Shown: piece by piece, positions 1 through 7,828 of the stretch
Layout of the letters: the number at the start of each line of letters is the position of its first letter
How positions within the stretch are numbered: position 1 is the first letter of the stretch
Assembly (NCBI GenBank): GCA_002694465.1
Contig: NZMG01000054.1
Location: forward strand, 1 to 64,000
Origin: Flavobacteriaceae bacterium
GTDB taxonomy: Bacteria; Bacteroidota; Bacteroidia; Flavobacteriales; Flavobacteriaceae
DNA length: 64,000 nucleotides
Direction: 5' to 3'
The notes under the pieces: generated by a model
The model's input: the letters and a program-made list of their open reading frames with translations, nothing else
What the model was told of the DNA's origin: nothing
Databases searched by the model: none
Program-made: the position numbers and the translations under genes

Positions 1-375
1 AGATTGGAAGTTTTTGAATAACAGAATTTGAATAAGATTCCTCATTTTATTCGGAATGACACTGTCATTCAGAGCGAGCGATGCGAAGCGAAGAATCTTA
101 TTGAAGAGATTCCTCATTACATTTGGAAGGACAGTTTGCGTTCTTTTGTCATTCAGAGCGTAGCGAAGAATCTTATCCAAAGAGATTCCCTGTCTGTTGT
201 CAGGCTAGCTTTTCCTGCCTGCCGGCAGGCAGGTTTGTTTCTTTTTTCAGCAATGGAAAAAAGAAAATATAATGAATCAACAATTCACTCCACAAAAACG
301 ACAATTCAGTAAAACCCTTTTTAAAAAGAAAGCAATTGCATAGATATTTGTCCTATCAATTAAAAACAAACAGTT
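1..375. repeat. intergenic repeat cluster with a 20-bp perfect palindrome
   Basis: No convincing gene is seen here. Two copies of a motif of the form GTCATTCAGAGCG...GCGAAGAATCTTA lie near 68-104 and 149-176; the first carries a short internal duplication. A perfect palindrome follows at 214-233 (CCTGCCTGCC and its complement). The open frame at 28-312 reads straight through these repeats and has low-complexity, unprotein-like content, so I do not call it. The elements resemble dispersed intergenic repeats of Bacteroidota genomes. Confidence 0.6.
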
Positions 376-789
376 ATGCAAACCGTATTACACTTTCTAA
401 CCTTACTTCTAACAGGAATGTTGCTTCAAGCACAAAATACCGTAGAAGTTACTATGACCCATTTTGGTACTAACGATGGTAAAGCCCGCGTTGGACTTTA
501 CAACCAAGCCGAAGACTTTTTAAACAAAGAATTTAAAACCCTCGAAACGGTTATTGTTAACCAAAAAGCTACCGTAGCCTTTACTGATGTTCCTGATGGT
601 ATGTATGCCATATCTTGTTACCACGATGAAGACAACAACGGGCAGTTAAACATGCGCTTTGGGATGATTCCTATTGAAGATTATGGCTGCTCTAATGGTG
701 CCAAAGGATTCTTTGGCCCTCCTAAATGGGAAGATGCCCAATTTGAAGTAAAAGGGGGCGAAGTAAAGTCCATTGCCATTAAACTGTAA
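376..789 (+). CDS. DUF2141 domain secreted protein
   Basis: A 137-residue protein with an N-terminal signal peptide (hydrophobic residues 3-18, cleavage likely after LLQAQ). The mature part fits the DUF2141 family: a beta-rich domain containing ARVGLYN, FTDVPDGMYAISCYHDEDNNG and a C-terminal GFFGPPKWEDA stretch. No catalytic role is established for this family; export to the periplasm or cell surface is inferred from the signal. It is the first gene of a same-strand run that leads into a TPR-like protein and the 2TM signalling genes. I am sure of the family and ignorant of the function. Confidence 0.85.
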   Translation: MQTVLHFLTLLLTGMLLQAQNTVEVTMTHFGTNDGKARVGLYNQAEDFLNKEFKTLETVIVNQKATVAFTDVPDGMYAISCYHDEDNNGQLNMRFGMIPIEDYGCSNGAKGFFGPPKWEDAQFEVKGGEVKSIAIKL

Positions 790-842
790 CAACGTTAGGA
801 ATTCGATTTCAACTTTTATAATTTCACATAATAGATACCATT

Positions 843-1472
843 ATGAAAAAACTACTCTTTATTGCCATTGCTTTTGTTGCCTTTACGGGCTTTTCACAAA
901 GCAAATACGAACAAGGAATGGAAAAAGCCTTCGACCTTTGGAAAAACAACCAACCTTGGGAAGCTGCCAATCTATTCGAACGTATAGCACAAGCCGAACC
1001 GGACAACTGGCTGCCTCCTTTTTATGTCGCACAGATTAATGTAATTTATAGCTTTTCTGAAAAAGATGAGGATAAACTAACCGCGCAATTAAAGAAAGCG
1101 CAAGACTTTTTAAATGATGCCAAAGCTATTTCCAAAGACAACGCCGAAATACTTGTCGTACAAGCACAACTATATACAGCCTGGGTGGTGTTCGATGGTG
1201 CCAAATACGGAATGACCATGTCTCCTAAGATTAACCAACTTTACCAAGAAGCCTACAAATTGGAACCCGAAAATCCAAGAGCCGCCTTTGGGAAAGTAGA
1301 ATGGGAATTAGGAACCGCTCGTTGGTTTGGGCAAGACACAAAACCTTTTTGCGAAGACTTAAAGAAAGCCGTTGCATTATTTGATACCTACGAGCCTAAA
1401 GGGCAATATTACCCTAGCGGGGGTGGCGAATACGCAAGACAATCCTTAGTACAAAACTGTAAAGAAGAATAA
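843..1472 (+). CDS. secreted TPR-like protein
   Basis: A 209-residue protein with a signal peptide (LLFIAIAFVAFTGFSQ, residues 4-19). The rest is helical, with repeat-like units such as FDLWKNNQPWEAANLFERIAQAEP and a later YQEAYKLEPENPRAAFGKVEW, typical of degenerate tetratricopeptide repeats. Such proteins usually act as periplasmic scaffolds. Its stop codon overlaps the next start by one base (TAATG at 1470-1474), so translation is probably coupled to the downstream histidine kinase. This suggests a sensory or accessory role for that kinase, which is an inference. Confidence 0.75.
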   Translation: MKKLLFIAIAFVAFTGFSQSKYEQGMEKAFDLWKNNQPWEAANLFERIAQAEPDNWLPPFYVAQINVIYSFSEKDEDKLTAQLKKAQDFLNDAKAISKDNAEILVVQAQLYTAWVVFDGAKYGMTMSPKINQLYQEAYKLEPENPRAAFGKVEWELGTARWFGQDTKPFCEDLKKAVALFDTYEPKGQYYPSGGGEYARQSLVQNCKEE

Positions 1473-2797
1473 TGAAGATACGTAAAGAAATAGGCAAAGC
1501 ATTTTTTGTAGGGGTACTCATCTTTATTGTGGTAGGTGTTATCGAATACCTCAACGGCTGGGAGATTTCTTCAGGGAAAGAACTAGTCATCCGTTTTGTT
1601 ATTAATCAGGTGTATTCGGTATCCCTCTATATGGCCAATGCCTTTTTCTTTTACTTTATTATTACACGTTACAAAAATGAATGGTTTAAAATCCAACACC
1701 TTGCAAAGGGAATTTTGGGTTCTATCGCTATTTCATTAGTAACCATTTTCTTATTACGGATTGGGGGTGCGATTCTTTTTGAAGGAGTTTCTATTTCAGA
1801 ATTTATTGACAACGAACGCCCTGTTTTTTACTATGTCACCTTACTTATTTCGGTAGTCGTTACAGGTATTTTTTACGCCGTCTATTACTACCGCTATATA
1901 CAGGAACGAAAGGTAAAGGAACAGAAAATCATTGCAGGGACGGCTTCGGCGCAGTTTGATGCATTAAAGAATCAATTAGATCCGCATTTTCTATTCAATA
2001 GTTTAAATGTGCTTACCAGTCTTATTGAGGAAAACCCAGATGCCGCCACCCGATTTACCACGTCGCTTTCCAAAGTGTACCGCTATGTGTTGGAACAGAA
2101 AAACAAGGAACTAGTGACTGTGGAAGAGGAATTAAAGTTTGCGCAATTGTATATGTCCTTACTTAAAATGCGGTTTGAGGACAGTATTATTTTCGATATT
2201 CCGGAAACCCTCTCCAACCCCGAAGCTAAGGTAGTACCGCTATCGCTTCAGTTATTGTTAGAGAATGCGGTAAAACACAACCAAGTGACGCCAGCCAATA
2301 AATTACATATTACCATCTATGAAGAAGACGGAAACCTAATTATTAAGAATAACATTCAGCTTAAAAAAGTAATGAAAGAAAGCACAGGAGTGGGACTTCG
2401 CAATATCCACCAACGATATCATCTGTTGACCCATCGTCCTGTTTCAGTAAAACAAAACGAAAAAGATTTCTGGGTAACCATCCCGTTACTCACACAAAAA
2501 GCTACTACTATGACAACACAAAACGAATATATTTCAGCAAAACGATATGAGCGTGCTAAGAAGCACGTAGAAGAATTAAAAGGATTTTACATCCACTTTA
2601 CCATTTACCTTATTATGGTGCCTGTATTTATATTTATAAACATAAAATCTACAGGGTTTCCTTGGGCTATTTTCCCAATTGTAGGATGGGGAATGGGGGT
2701 AACAGGACACGCTATGGAGGTATTTAATTGGAATCCTTTTCTCGGCAAGAACTGGGAAGAGCGTAAGATTAAGGAGTTAATGAAGGACGATGAGTAA
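1472..2797 (+). CDS. LytS-type sensor histidine kinase fused to a C-terminal 2TM domain
   Basis: A 441-residue membrane kinase. Four hydrophobic segments lie at about residues 10-27, 45-65, 80-102 and 120-140. The His_kinase domain follows, with phospho-acceptor H172 in LDPHFLFNSLN, an N box LLENAVKHN (about 262-270) and a G box TGVGLRNI (about 305-312). From about residue 353 a second module appears (RYERAKKHVEELKGFY ... NWEERKIKELMKDDE) that matches the three stand-alone 2TM-domain proteins just downstream. The fusion is in one frame with no stop, although an internal ATG near 2519 could once have started a separate gene. The LytTR regulator at the end of the operon is the likely partner. 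Confidence 0.88.
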   Translation: MKIRKEIGKAFFVGVLIFIVVGVIEYLNGWEISSGKELVIRFVINQVYSVSLYMANAFFFYFIITRYKNEWFKIQHLAKGILGSIAISLVTIFLLRIGGAILFEGVSISEFIDNERPVFYYVTLLISVVVTGIFYAVYYYRYIQERKVKEQKIIAGTASAQFDALKNQLDPHFLFNSLNVLTSLIEENPDAATRFTTSLSKVYRYVLEQKNKELVTVEEELKFAQLYMSLLKMRFEDSIIFDIPETLSNPEAKVVPLSLQLLLENAVKHNQVTPANKLHITIYEEDGNLIIKNNIQLKKVMKESTGVGLRNIHQRYHLLTHRPVSVKQNEKDFWVTIPLLTQKATTMTTQNEYISAKRYERAKKHVEELKGFYIHFTIYLIMVPVFIFINIKSTGFPWAIFPIVGWGMGVTGHAMEVFNWNPFLGKNWEERKIKELMKDDE

Positions 2798-2817
2798 CTT
2801 GGTATTAGGTAAAAGGA

Positions 2818-2841
2818 ACCCAGCACCCAGCACCCAGCACC
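2818..2841. repeat. heptamer repeat ACCCAGC x3
   Basis: Three head-to-tail ACCCAGC units lie in the 145-bp gap between the kinase gene and the next 2TM gene. A related ACCCAGT array occurs at 27451-27469, also intergenic. Function unknown. Confidence 0.6.
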
Positions 2842-2942
2842 TAATCCAACAATTCAGAACACAAAAATGACAGTTCAGGAAAAGGGATTTTATACAAAGG
2901 ATAGCAAATAGTAGTTTTACATTGAATTTAAATACGAACACC

Positions 2943-3260
2943 ATGCAATTCGATACCAAAGAAAATAGAGAAAACCGATACTTACGTGCGAAAGAGCAAG
3001 TAAAGGAAATAAAGAAATTTTACACCAGCCTTTTTTTCTACATCGTGTTTATAGGCTTTTTAGGTTGGCTTAATTATTATACAAACGAGTGGCGCTACGC
3101 CTGGTTTTTATGGGCAGCCTTTGGATGGGGAATAGGACTTGTATTTCAAGCAGCAAAAGCCTTTAACTGGACTCCTTTCTTAAATAAAAATTGGGAAGAA
3201 AGAAAGATTAAAGAACTTATGGATAAAGAAGATCAATTCACCAACGACCGTTGGCAATAA
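2943..3260 (+). CDS. 2TM domain protein (first of three stand-alone copies)
   Basis: A protein of 105 residues from the ATG at 2943; a TTG 21 bases upstream is less likely as the start. The 2TM domain is complete: an N-terminal helix with NRYLRAKEQVKEIKKFYTS, two hydrophobic hairpin segments (about residues 28-46 and 54-72), then the conserved tail FNWTPFLNKNWEERKIKELM. The tail is nearly identical to that of the kinase just upstream. The family's biochemical role is not known to me. Placement between a LytS kinase and a LytTR regulator suggests it modulates or oligomerises with the kinase through the shared domain. Confidence 0.82.
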   Translation: MQFDTKENRENRYLRAKEQVKEIKKFYTSLFFYIVFIGFLGWLNYYTNEWRYAWFLWAAFGWGIGLVFQAAKAFNWTPFLNKNWEERKIKELMDKEDQFTNDRWQ

Positions 3261-3270
3261 AAGCAGTTAT

Positions 3271-3609
3271 ATGGAATCTAACAGTTATAAAAAATACGAA
3301 GAAGCTCAAAAGCGAGTAAAGAAAATTAAAGACTTTTATGGTCATATAATTCTTTTCCTTGTTATTGTTCCGATTGTCTTTATCGTTCGGTTCTTTTTGC
3401 TACCCCAAATGGGTATCGTAAGTAACGAAGAAGGGTTCAACAATTGGCTCAATTGGAATACCTATATTTTTCCCATTATGTGGTTAATGGCAATAGGAAT
3501 TCATGCACTTACTGTATTTAAGCCTAGAAAAATAAAAGACTGGGAAGAGAAAAAGATACAAGAACTTATCGAAAAAGAAGAGCAAGAAGCAAATCAACAT
3601 TGGAAATAA
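3271..3609 (+). CDS. 2TM domain protein (second copy)
   Basis: A 112-residue small membrane protein starting 10 bases after the previous stop. It has the 2TM layout: YKKYEEAQKRVKKIKDFYGH, two hydrophobic segments (about 28-46 and 62-84), and a tail IKDWEEKKIQELIEKEEQEA. The loop between the membrane segments is longer than in its neighbours and the NWEERK motif has become DWEEKK, so it has diverged. It is part of the kinase-2TM-regulator operon. Confidence 0.8.
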   Translation: MESNSYKKYEEAQKRVKKIKDFYGHIILFLVIVPIVFIVRFFLLPQMGIVSNEEGFNNWLNWNTYIFPIMWLMAIGIHALTVFKPRKIKDWEEKKIQELIEKEEQEANQHWK

Positions 3610-3614
3610 AAAAG

Positions 3615-3947
3615 ATGGAACCGTATAAAGAAGATAAATACGAAAAAGCTCAAAAAAAGGTAAAAGAAATTAAAGGGTTTTATACGCACCTCACCGTCTA
3701 TATACTCATTAATACATGTATAATCTTAATACAATTAGGCGTCTTTAGCGGAAAATTTGTAACCGGAATGCCACTATGGGGCTATTTTACGACACCTTTC
3801 TTTTGGGGAATAGGCTTGGCTTTTCACGCATTATATGTATTTAAAGATAAATTTAGCCTACTAAAGAATTGGGAAGAACGAAAGATTAAAGAGTTTATAG
3901 AAAAGGAAGAAAAAGAGTTTAAAAACAACTTCGATAAAGACTTTTAG
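3615..3947 (+). CDS. 2TM domain protein (third copy)
   Basis: A protein of 110 residues when started at the ATG at 3615, five bases after the upstream stop; a TTG at 3600 overlaps that stop and is less likely. It has the 2TM pattern: YEKAQKKVKEIKGFYTHL, two membrane segments (about 28-46 and 58-76), and a tail LKNWEERKIKEFIEKEEKEF. It is followed after five bases by the LytTR response regulator. With its two neighbours it forms a tandem family, probably from local duplication of a 2TM unit. Confidence 0.8.
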   Translation: MEPYKEDKYEKAQKKVKEIKGFYTHLTVYILINTCIILIQLGVFSGKFVTGMPLWGYFTTPFFWGIGLAFHALYVFKDKFSLLKNWEERKIKEFIEKEEKEFKNNFDKDF

Positions 3948-3952
3948 AAGCT

Positions 3953-4708
3953 ATGAATGTGATCATCATTGAAGACGAAAAGCCCTCAGCAAGACGCCTT
4001 GAGCGAATGCTGGAAAGACAACAAGTAACTGTGAACACCATGCTTCACAGTGTTGCTGAAGCGGTGGAATGGTTTCATAATAATCCGCACCCCGATTTAA
4101 TATTTTTAGACATCCAGTTAAGCGACGGATTGTCCTTCGAGATTTTTGATGCTGTGGAAGTAAAGAGTGCTATTATATTTACAACGGCATTTGACGAGTA
4201 TGCCTTGCAGGCCTTCAAATTAAACAGTATCGATTATTTATTAAAACCAATCGATGAAGACGAATTGGCTACGGCAGTTACGAAGTACCAAGAACGTATG
4301 CCACAGCAACAAAACGTTCAACTCAATTTTGATGACATAAAAAAACTACTTACCAACCCGGTAGAACGGGAATACAAAAAACGATTTACCACCAAGATAG
4401 GGCAGCACATTAAAATGATTCCTGTAGATGAAATCGAATGTTTCTACAGCGAAAACAAAGGAACCTATGCCCATACCTACGAAGGACGCGATTACCTATT
4501 AGACACCACCTTAGAACAACTAGAAGATGAACTCTCACCCGAAGTGTTCTTCCGTATTAACCGAAAGTTTTACGTAAACATCAACGGTATAAAAGATATT
4601 ATTAGCTATACCAATAGCAGACTCCAACTAAAACTACAAAGCTATAAGGAAGATGAGGTGATTGTAGCCAGAGAACGCGTGCGTGATTTTAAATTATGGT
4701 TAGAGTAG
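3953..4708 (+). CDS. LytTR-family response regulator
   Basis: A 251-residue regulator. The receiver domain (about 1-120) has the acidic pair in IIEDEK, phospho-acceptor D53 in LIFLDIQLSDG, the T in FTTAFDEYAL and the switch lysine in LLKPIDEDEL. A LytTR DNA-binding domain fills about 140-251 (KRFTTKIGQHIKMIPVDEIECF ... FFRINRKFYVNI). It closes the operon that contains the LytS-2TM kinase, so the two should form a two-component pair. LytTR proteins bind paired direct repeats; I did not identify a clear target site upstream of this operon. Confidence 0.92.
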   Translation: MNVIIIEDEKPSARRLERMLERQQVTVNTMLHSVAEAVEWFHNNPHPDLIFLDIQLSDGLSFEIFDAVEVKSAIIFTTAFDEYALQAFKLNSIDYLLKPIDEDELATAVTKYQERMPQQQNVQLNFDDIKKLLTNPVEREYKKRFTTKIGQHIKMIPVDEIECFYSENKGTYAHTYEGRDYLLDTTLEQLEDELSPEVFFRINRKFYVNINGIKDIISYTNSRLQLKLQSYKEDEVIVARERVRDFKLWLE

Positions 4709-4716
4709 GATAGGAG

Positions 4717-5583
4717 TTAAGACCGTCTAGGTTCCATTTTCATATTAATCTTTATTTCCCCATCTACAATCATTCGTATATAGTAGGCTTTATTTTGATA
4801 CACAGAGACATCAAACTTAAACTCCATTTCGTGATATCCAGAGGTTACATTTGGGTTGTTATATAACTCCCGTATCACAATATTATCTTCATCAAACATC
4901 GCAATAGTGACAGCGCTGTCTTCACTAAAGGTAAATTTAAACCTACTTTCTGCTGCCCGTTTTATTAATCCATCATTTTCGTAATTGGTAGCATAATCAG
5001 TAGGGTCATATTCAGGAACAGGCACCCCCATAAGTCCAGCAACAAAAGTTTTTAGGTGTAAGGCCTCTTCGGCGTCAAAACCACTTATGGAATTTAAATC
5101 ATTTCCATCGGTTAAGGTCCAAACCGCATACTGCCCAAGGGTATTATAGCTCCTTCGTTTTTGTATCTCTTCGGTAAGTTTTAGTAGCTTTTCTTCTGCC
5201 AAACCATCGGCATAAAAAAGGGTTTCTAAATTATTTCCCGAATTACTCGACTCAATACACATTCCATACAAGGGAAGTTCCTTGGTTTCCTGGACCTTTA
5301 AAGCAATTAATTCTTCTTTTACAATCACAATATCTTGTACCGTGCTATCTTCAGCTCGAAAGATCTGTCCATTCGGGATAGAAAATCGTAACGGATTCTT
5401 AGAAGTATTTGTAAAGGTAGCCCGTATAGGTTTGGTGTAATGAGTACTATTTTCATTTCCAGTAACCTTTAGTGTTATCCAGTTGTTTTCTAAAACAGAA
5501 GCAAGGTCATACACTTTGGTAGCATTAGGATTTTGAGAATACCCTAGGGTAATTACAAATAGAAAAAGAAGGGTGGCTTTCAT
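4717..5583 (-). CDS. hypothetical secreted protein
   Basis: A 288-residue protein with a short signal peptide (ATLLFLFVITLGYSQ). The mature part has immunoglobulin-like beta stretches near the N-terminus (KPIRATFTNTSKNPLRFSIPNGQIF) and a second beta-rich region near the C-terminus (FSEDSAVTIAMFDEDNIVIRELYNNPNVTSGYHEMEF). The latter resembles the FlgD/T9SS-type Ig fold that precedes many sorting domains, but no sorting tail follows. It is convergent with the response regulator gene (8-bp gap). I do not recognise a family. Confidence 0.7.
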   Translation of the reverse strand: MKATLLFLFVITLGYSQNPNATKVYDLASVLENNWITLKVTGNENSTHYTKPIRATFTNTSKNPLRFSIPNGQIFRAEDSTVQDIVIVKEELIALKVQETKELPLYGMCIESSNSGNNLETLFYADGLAEEKLLKLTEEIQKRRSYNTLGQYAVWTLTDGNDLNSISGFDAEEALHLKTFVAGLMGVPVPEYDPTDYATNYENDGLIKRAAESRFKFTFSEDSAVTIAMFDEDNIVIRELYNNPNVTSGYHEMEFKFDVSVYQNKAYYIRMIVDGEIKINMKMEPRRS

Positions 5584-5629
5584 ACGATGGTTTTATGAAA
5601 GAACGTCTTTATGAAAGATTTTAGTGTAT

Positions 5630-5947
5630 TCATTCCATCATCAAGCAATCTATCCAGTCCGTAAGCATATGGAACAACAAGCCAATACCTATTATTGACA
5701 AAGGCTTCCGTAAAAATAAAAGGGCAAAATAAAACACTATAGCCACGTAGCTATGCAAAATATGAAACCCAATACTACACCTATCGGCTTGATAAATAGG
5801 AGTGGCAAACAAATGATCCACATCCACCAACATGGTGGCAAGTAACAATAAATACACCCTTACCCAATCCTTTTTAAAAAACACCCAAGCAATGACAACT
5901 GGAAAAACCAAGTGTAAAAAATAATGAAGTATCAGTTGCATGGGCAT
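5630..5947 (-). CDS. small membrane protein (DUF6122-like)
   Basis: A 105-residue protein that is almost entirely hydrophobic, with about four membrane segments. Polar positions HYFLH, DVDHLF, GFHILHSY and HMLTDWIDC carry regularly placed His and Asp residues inside or beside membrane helices. That pattern fits DUF6122 and recalls metal-dependent membrane hydrolases such as the YdjM/LexA-regulated family, but no activity is established. It lies 8 bases downstream of the serine hydrolase stop and could be co-transcribed with it. Confidence 0.7.
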   Translation of the reverse strand: MPMQLILHYFLHLVFPVVIAWVFFKKDWVRVYLLLLATMLVDVDHLFATPIYQADRCSIGFHILHSYVAIVFYFALLFLRKPLSIIGIGLLFHMLTDWIDCLMME

Positions 5948-5955
5948 TATAAAGA

Positions 5956-7539
5956 TTAATCTTGCACCCTTTTAAGGTTTAAATCCTGAAAATCATAACT
6001 AAAATCTATGGCAGGAGAAATCCCCTTCATAGTCATCCCTTGTGCTTTTCCTTCTTCATCTAGTTGAAACATAACAAAGGCATCGGCATCTATTAACGCA
6101 TCATTAGCCCATTGTGCTACAAACGTATTGGCTTTATAGTAGTGCATTTTTCCTGCAATCTTAGGTGAACGTAACGATGTAAACCAAAGTGAATGATCCT
6201 TTATAGTAATCTCCACCTTCCCAAACCAAGGATCTTCATAAACACCTGCATAATCAGTTAGAATAAGGGACGAGGCATCTGCTTGGTTAATCGTTTCCCA
6301 AACAGCGGCAACCACCTTATCGGCATCGCTACTGTTTCCTTTTATTTGTTCCGAAAAGTACGTAACCCAATCAAAATCATCAAGCTCTAAGTACTTATCC
6401 AATAGCGTTTGTGTCACCGCCGAAAAGACCCCCCCGCCATCAATATAGGTATTCGTTAATACCACTATCCCTAAATTCAAGTCAGGAACCAAAAGCGTTT
6501 TAGAAAGCATCCCCATTAACCCTCCTGTGTGAGAAACTACCATAGTGCCTTTTGCATCATTCAAAAACCATCCCAACCCATACCCCGCAAAATGACTTTG
6601 ATACCTTGGGTTTTTACTCGCATTTGTGGTGGTATGGATTTTCCACATTTCTCGCTGACTCGCTTCTGTAAACAACGCATTCTCCAACCTTGGACCATAT
6701 TTTCCTTTGTTAAGTTGTACCAGCATCCATTGTGTCAAATCATTCACGTTAGAGTATATTCCTCCAGCGGCGCCGTTAAGATTTTTAGGATCCCACCGTT
6801 CAGCCTCGGTTAGTGATAATGTAGTCCCTTTGTTTATATGGGGCGAAGCCAAGGTGCTTGTATCTGTAATATAAGTAATAGAGGCAAAAGAACGATCCAT
6901 AGAAAGAGGCTCAAAAATACGCTCTTTAATAAACTGCTCCCAAGAAACACCACTCACGCGTGCAATAATTTCTCCAGCCACCAAATACAACAAGTTATCA
7001 TAATCAAACTTAGTTCTAAAAGCAGATACAGGCTTAAAATACCGAAACCCATAAATAATATCCTCCATGGTAAAGTCTGAACCATCTGGGAAAAACATTA
7101 AATCTCCAATCCCTAAGCTCAAACCACTTCGGTGGGTTAGTAAATCCTGAATATTAAAGTGTTGCGTAACATAGTCATCATGCATTTTAAATTCGGGTAT
7201 ATAGTCAATTACCTTATCTGTCCAAGACAACTTACCATCCTCTACAAGGATCGCCAAAGTCGCAGTGGTAAAAGCCTTAGAGTTAGATGCAATCCCAAAA
7301 TTGGTATGCTCTGTCACCTTTTTATTAGTGGCTATAGATTGTATGCCATATCCTTTTTCGTGGATTACCTTTCCATCTTTTACCACAGCTACCGCTACAC
7401 CAGCAACCGTAAATTTTTCCATCGCTCGCATAACAAGCGAATCAATCTCTTGGGAATCTACCTGCGAAAATACCGAGGTAGTGTGCAGTCCAAAAACAAA
7501 ACATAGCGCAATAGTAATGTTAACCAATAATGTTTTCAT
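5956..7539 (-). CDS. secreted serine hydrolase, class C beta-lactamase family, with C-terminal DUF3471-like domain
   Basis: A protein of 527 residues when started at the ATG at 7539, which begins a good signal peptide (MKTLLVNITIALCFVFGLHTT); a longer in-frame start at 7608 would bury the signal and is rejected. It contains the three family motifs: SxxK as S85-N-S-K88, YxN as Y180-D-N, and HTG as H337-T-G-G. These place a nucleophilic serine in a penicillin-binding/beta-lactamase fold. The C-terminal 120 residues (YAGVYEDPWFGKVEIT ...) resemble DUF3471. Substrate is unknown: members include esterases and D-aminopeptidases, so no antibiotic resistance is claimed. Confidence 0.9.
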   Translation of the reverse strand: MKTLLVNITIALCFVFGLHTTSVFSQVDSQEIDSLVMRAMEKFTVAGVAVAVVKDGKVIHEKGYGIQSIATNKKVTEHTNFGIASNSKAFTTATLAILVEDGKLSWTDKVIDYIPEFKMHDDYVTQHFNIQDLLTHRSGLSLGIGDLMFFPDGSDFTMEDIIYGFRYFKPVSAFRTKFDYDNLLYLVAGEIIARVSGVSWEQFIKERIFEPLSMDRSFASITYITDTSTLASPHINKGTTLSLTEAERWDPKNLNGAAGGIYSNVNDLTQWMLVQLNKGKYGPRLENALFTEASQREMWKIHTTTNASKNPRYQSHFAGYGLGWFLNDAKGTMVVSHTGGLMGMLSKTLLVPDLNLGIVVLTNTYIDGGGVFSAVTQTLLDKYLELDDFDWVTYFSEQIKGNSSDADKVVAAVWETINQADASSLILTDYAGVYEDPWFGKVEITIKDHSLWFTSLRSPKIAGKMHYYKANTFVAQWANDALIDADAFVMFQLDEEGKAQGMTMKGISPAIDFSYDFQDLNLKRVQD

Positions 7540-7780
7540 AGAAATAGTTTTAATTAAAAAAAGGAAGGGGAGTCCCAACCTCAACCTATATAGGGGATAA
7601 ACAACCATTTAGTGTACAGATGATACTGAAGCTAAAAATACAAAATTTACCGTACTCCTTAAGCTGATACGGTATACCAAAATAGAGAATATTTTGTATC
7701 CCCTTAACTCACCTAACCGCTAAGGCATATCTCTCCCACAACAATTCCAAATTAAATCACAGGCTATAGTGAGGTTATAA

Positions 7781-7820
7781 CGTATTTATAGCGTATATAT
7801 AGCGTGTTTATAGCGTATTT
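7781..7820. repeat. 11-bp tandem repeat, about 3.5 units
   Basis: Units CGTATTTATAG, CGTATATATAG and CGTGTTTATAG followed by a partial CGTATTTT run head to tail, ending just before the stop codon of the DUF5686 gene at 7829. The 11-bp period is close to one helical turn. The rest of the gap (7540-7780) shows no gene. Confidence 0.75.
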
Positions 7821-7828
7821 TCTTCCTA

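Noticed and set aside
28..312. 94-codon open frame at the left end
   Set aside because: It runs through two repeat copies and the palindrome; the predicted protein has no domain-like features.
773..1039. Open frame overlapping the TPR-like gene
   Set aside because: It is out of frame with a gene that has a signal peptide and repeats; a shadow.
5956..7539. Antibiotic-resistance beta-lactamase
   Set aside because: The class C fold motifs are shared with esterases and peptidases, and the C-terminal extra domain is not typical of resistance enzymes.
7265..7600. Plus-strand frames opposite the serine hydrolase gene
   Set aside because: They are antisense to a gene with all catalytic motifs.
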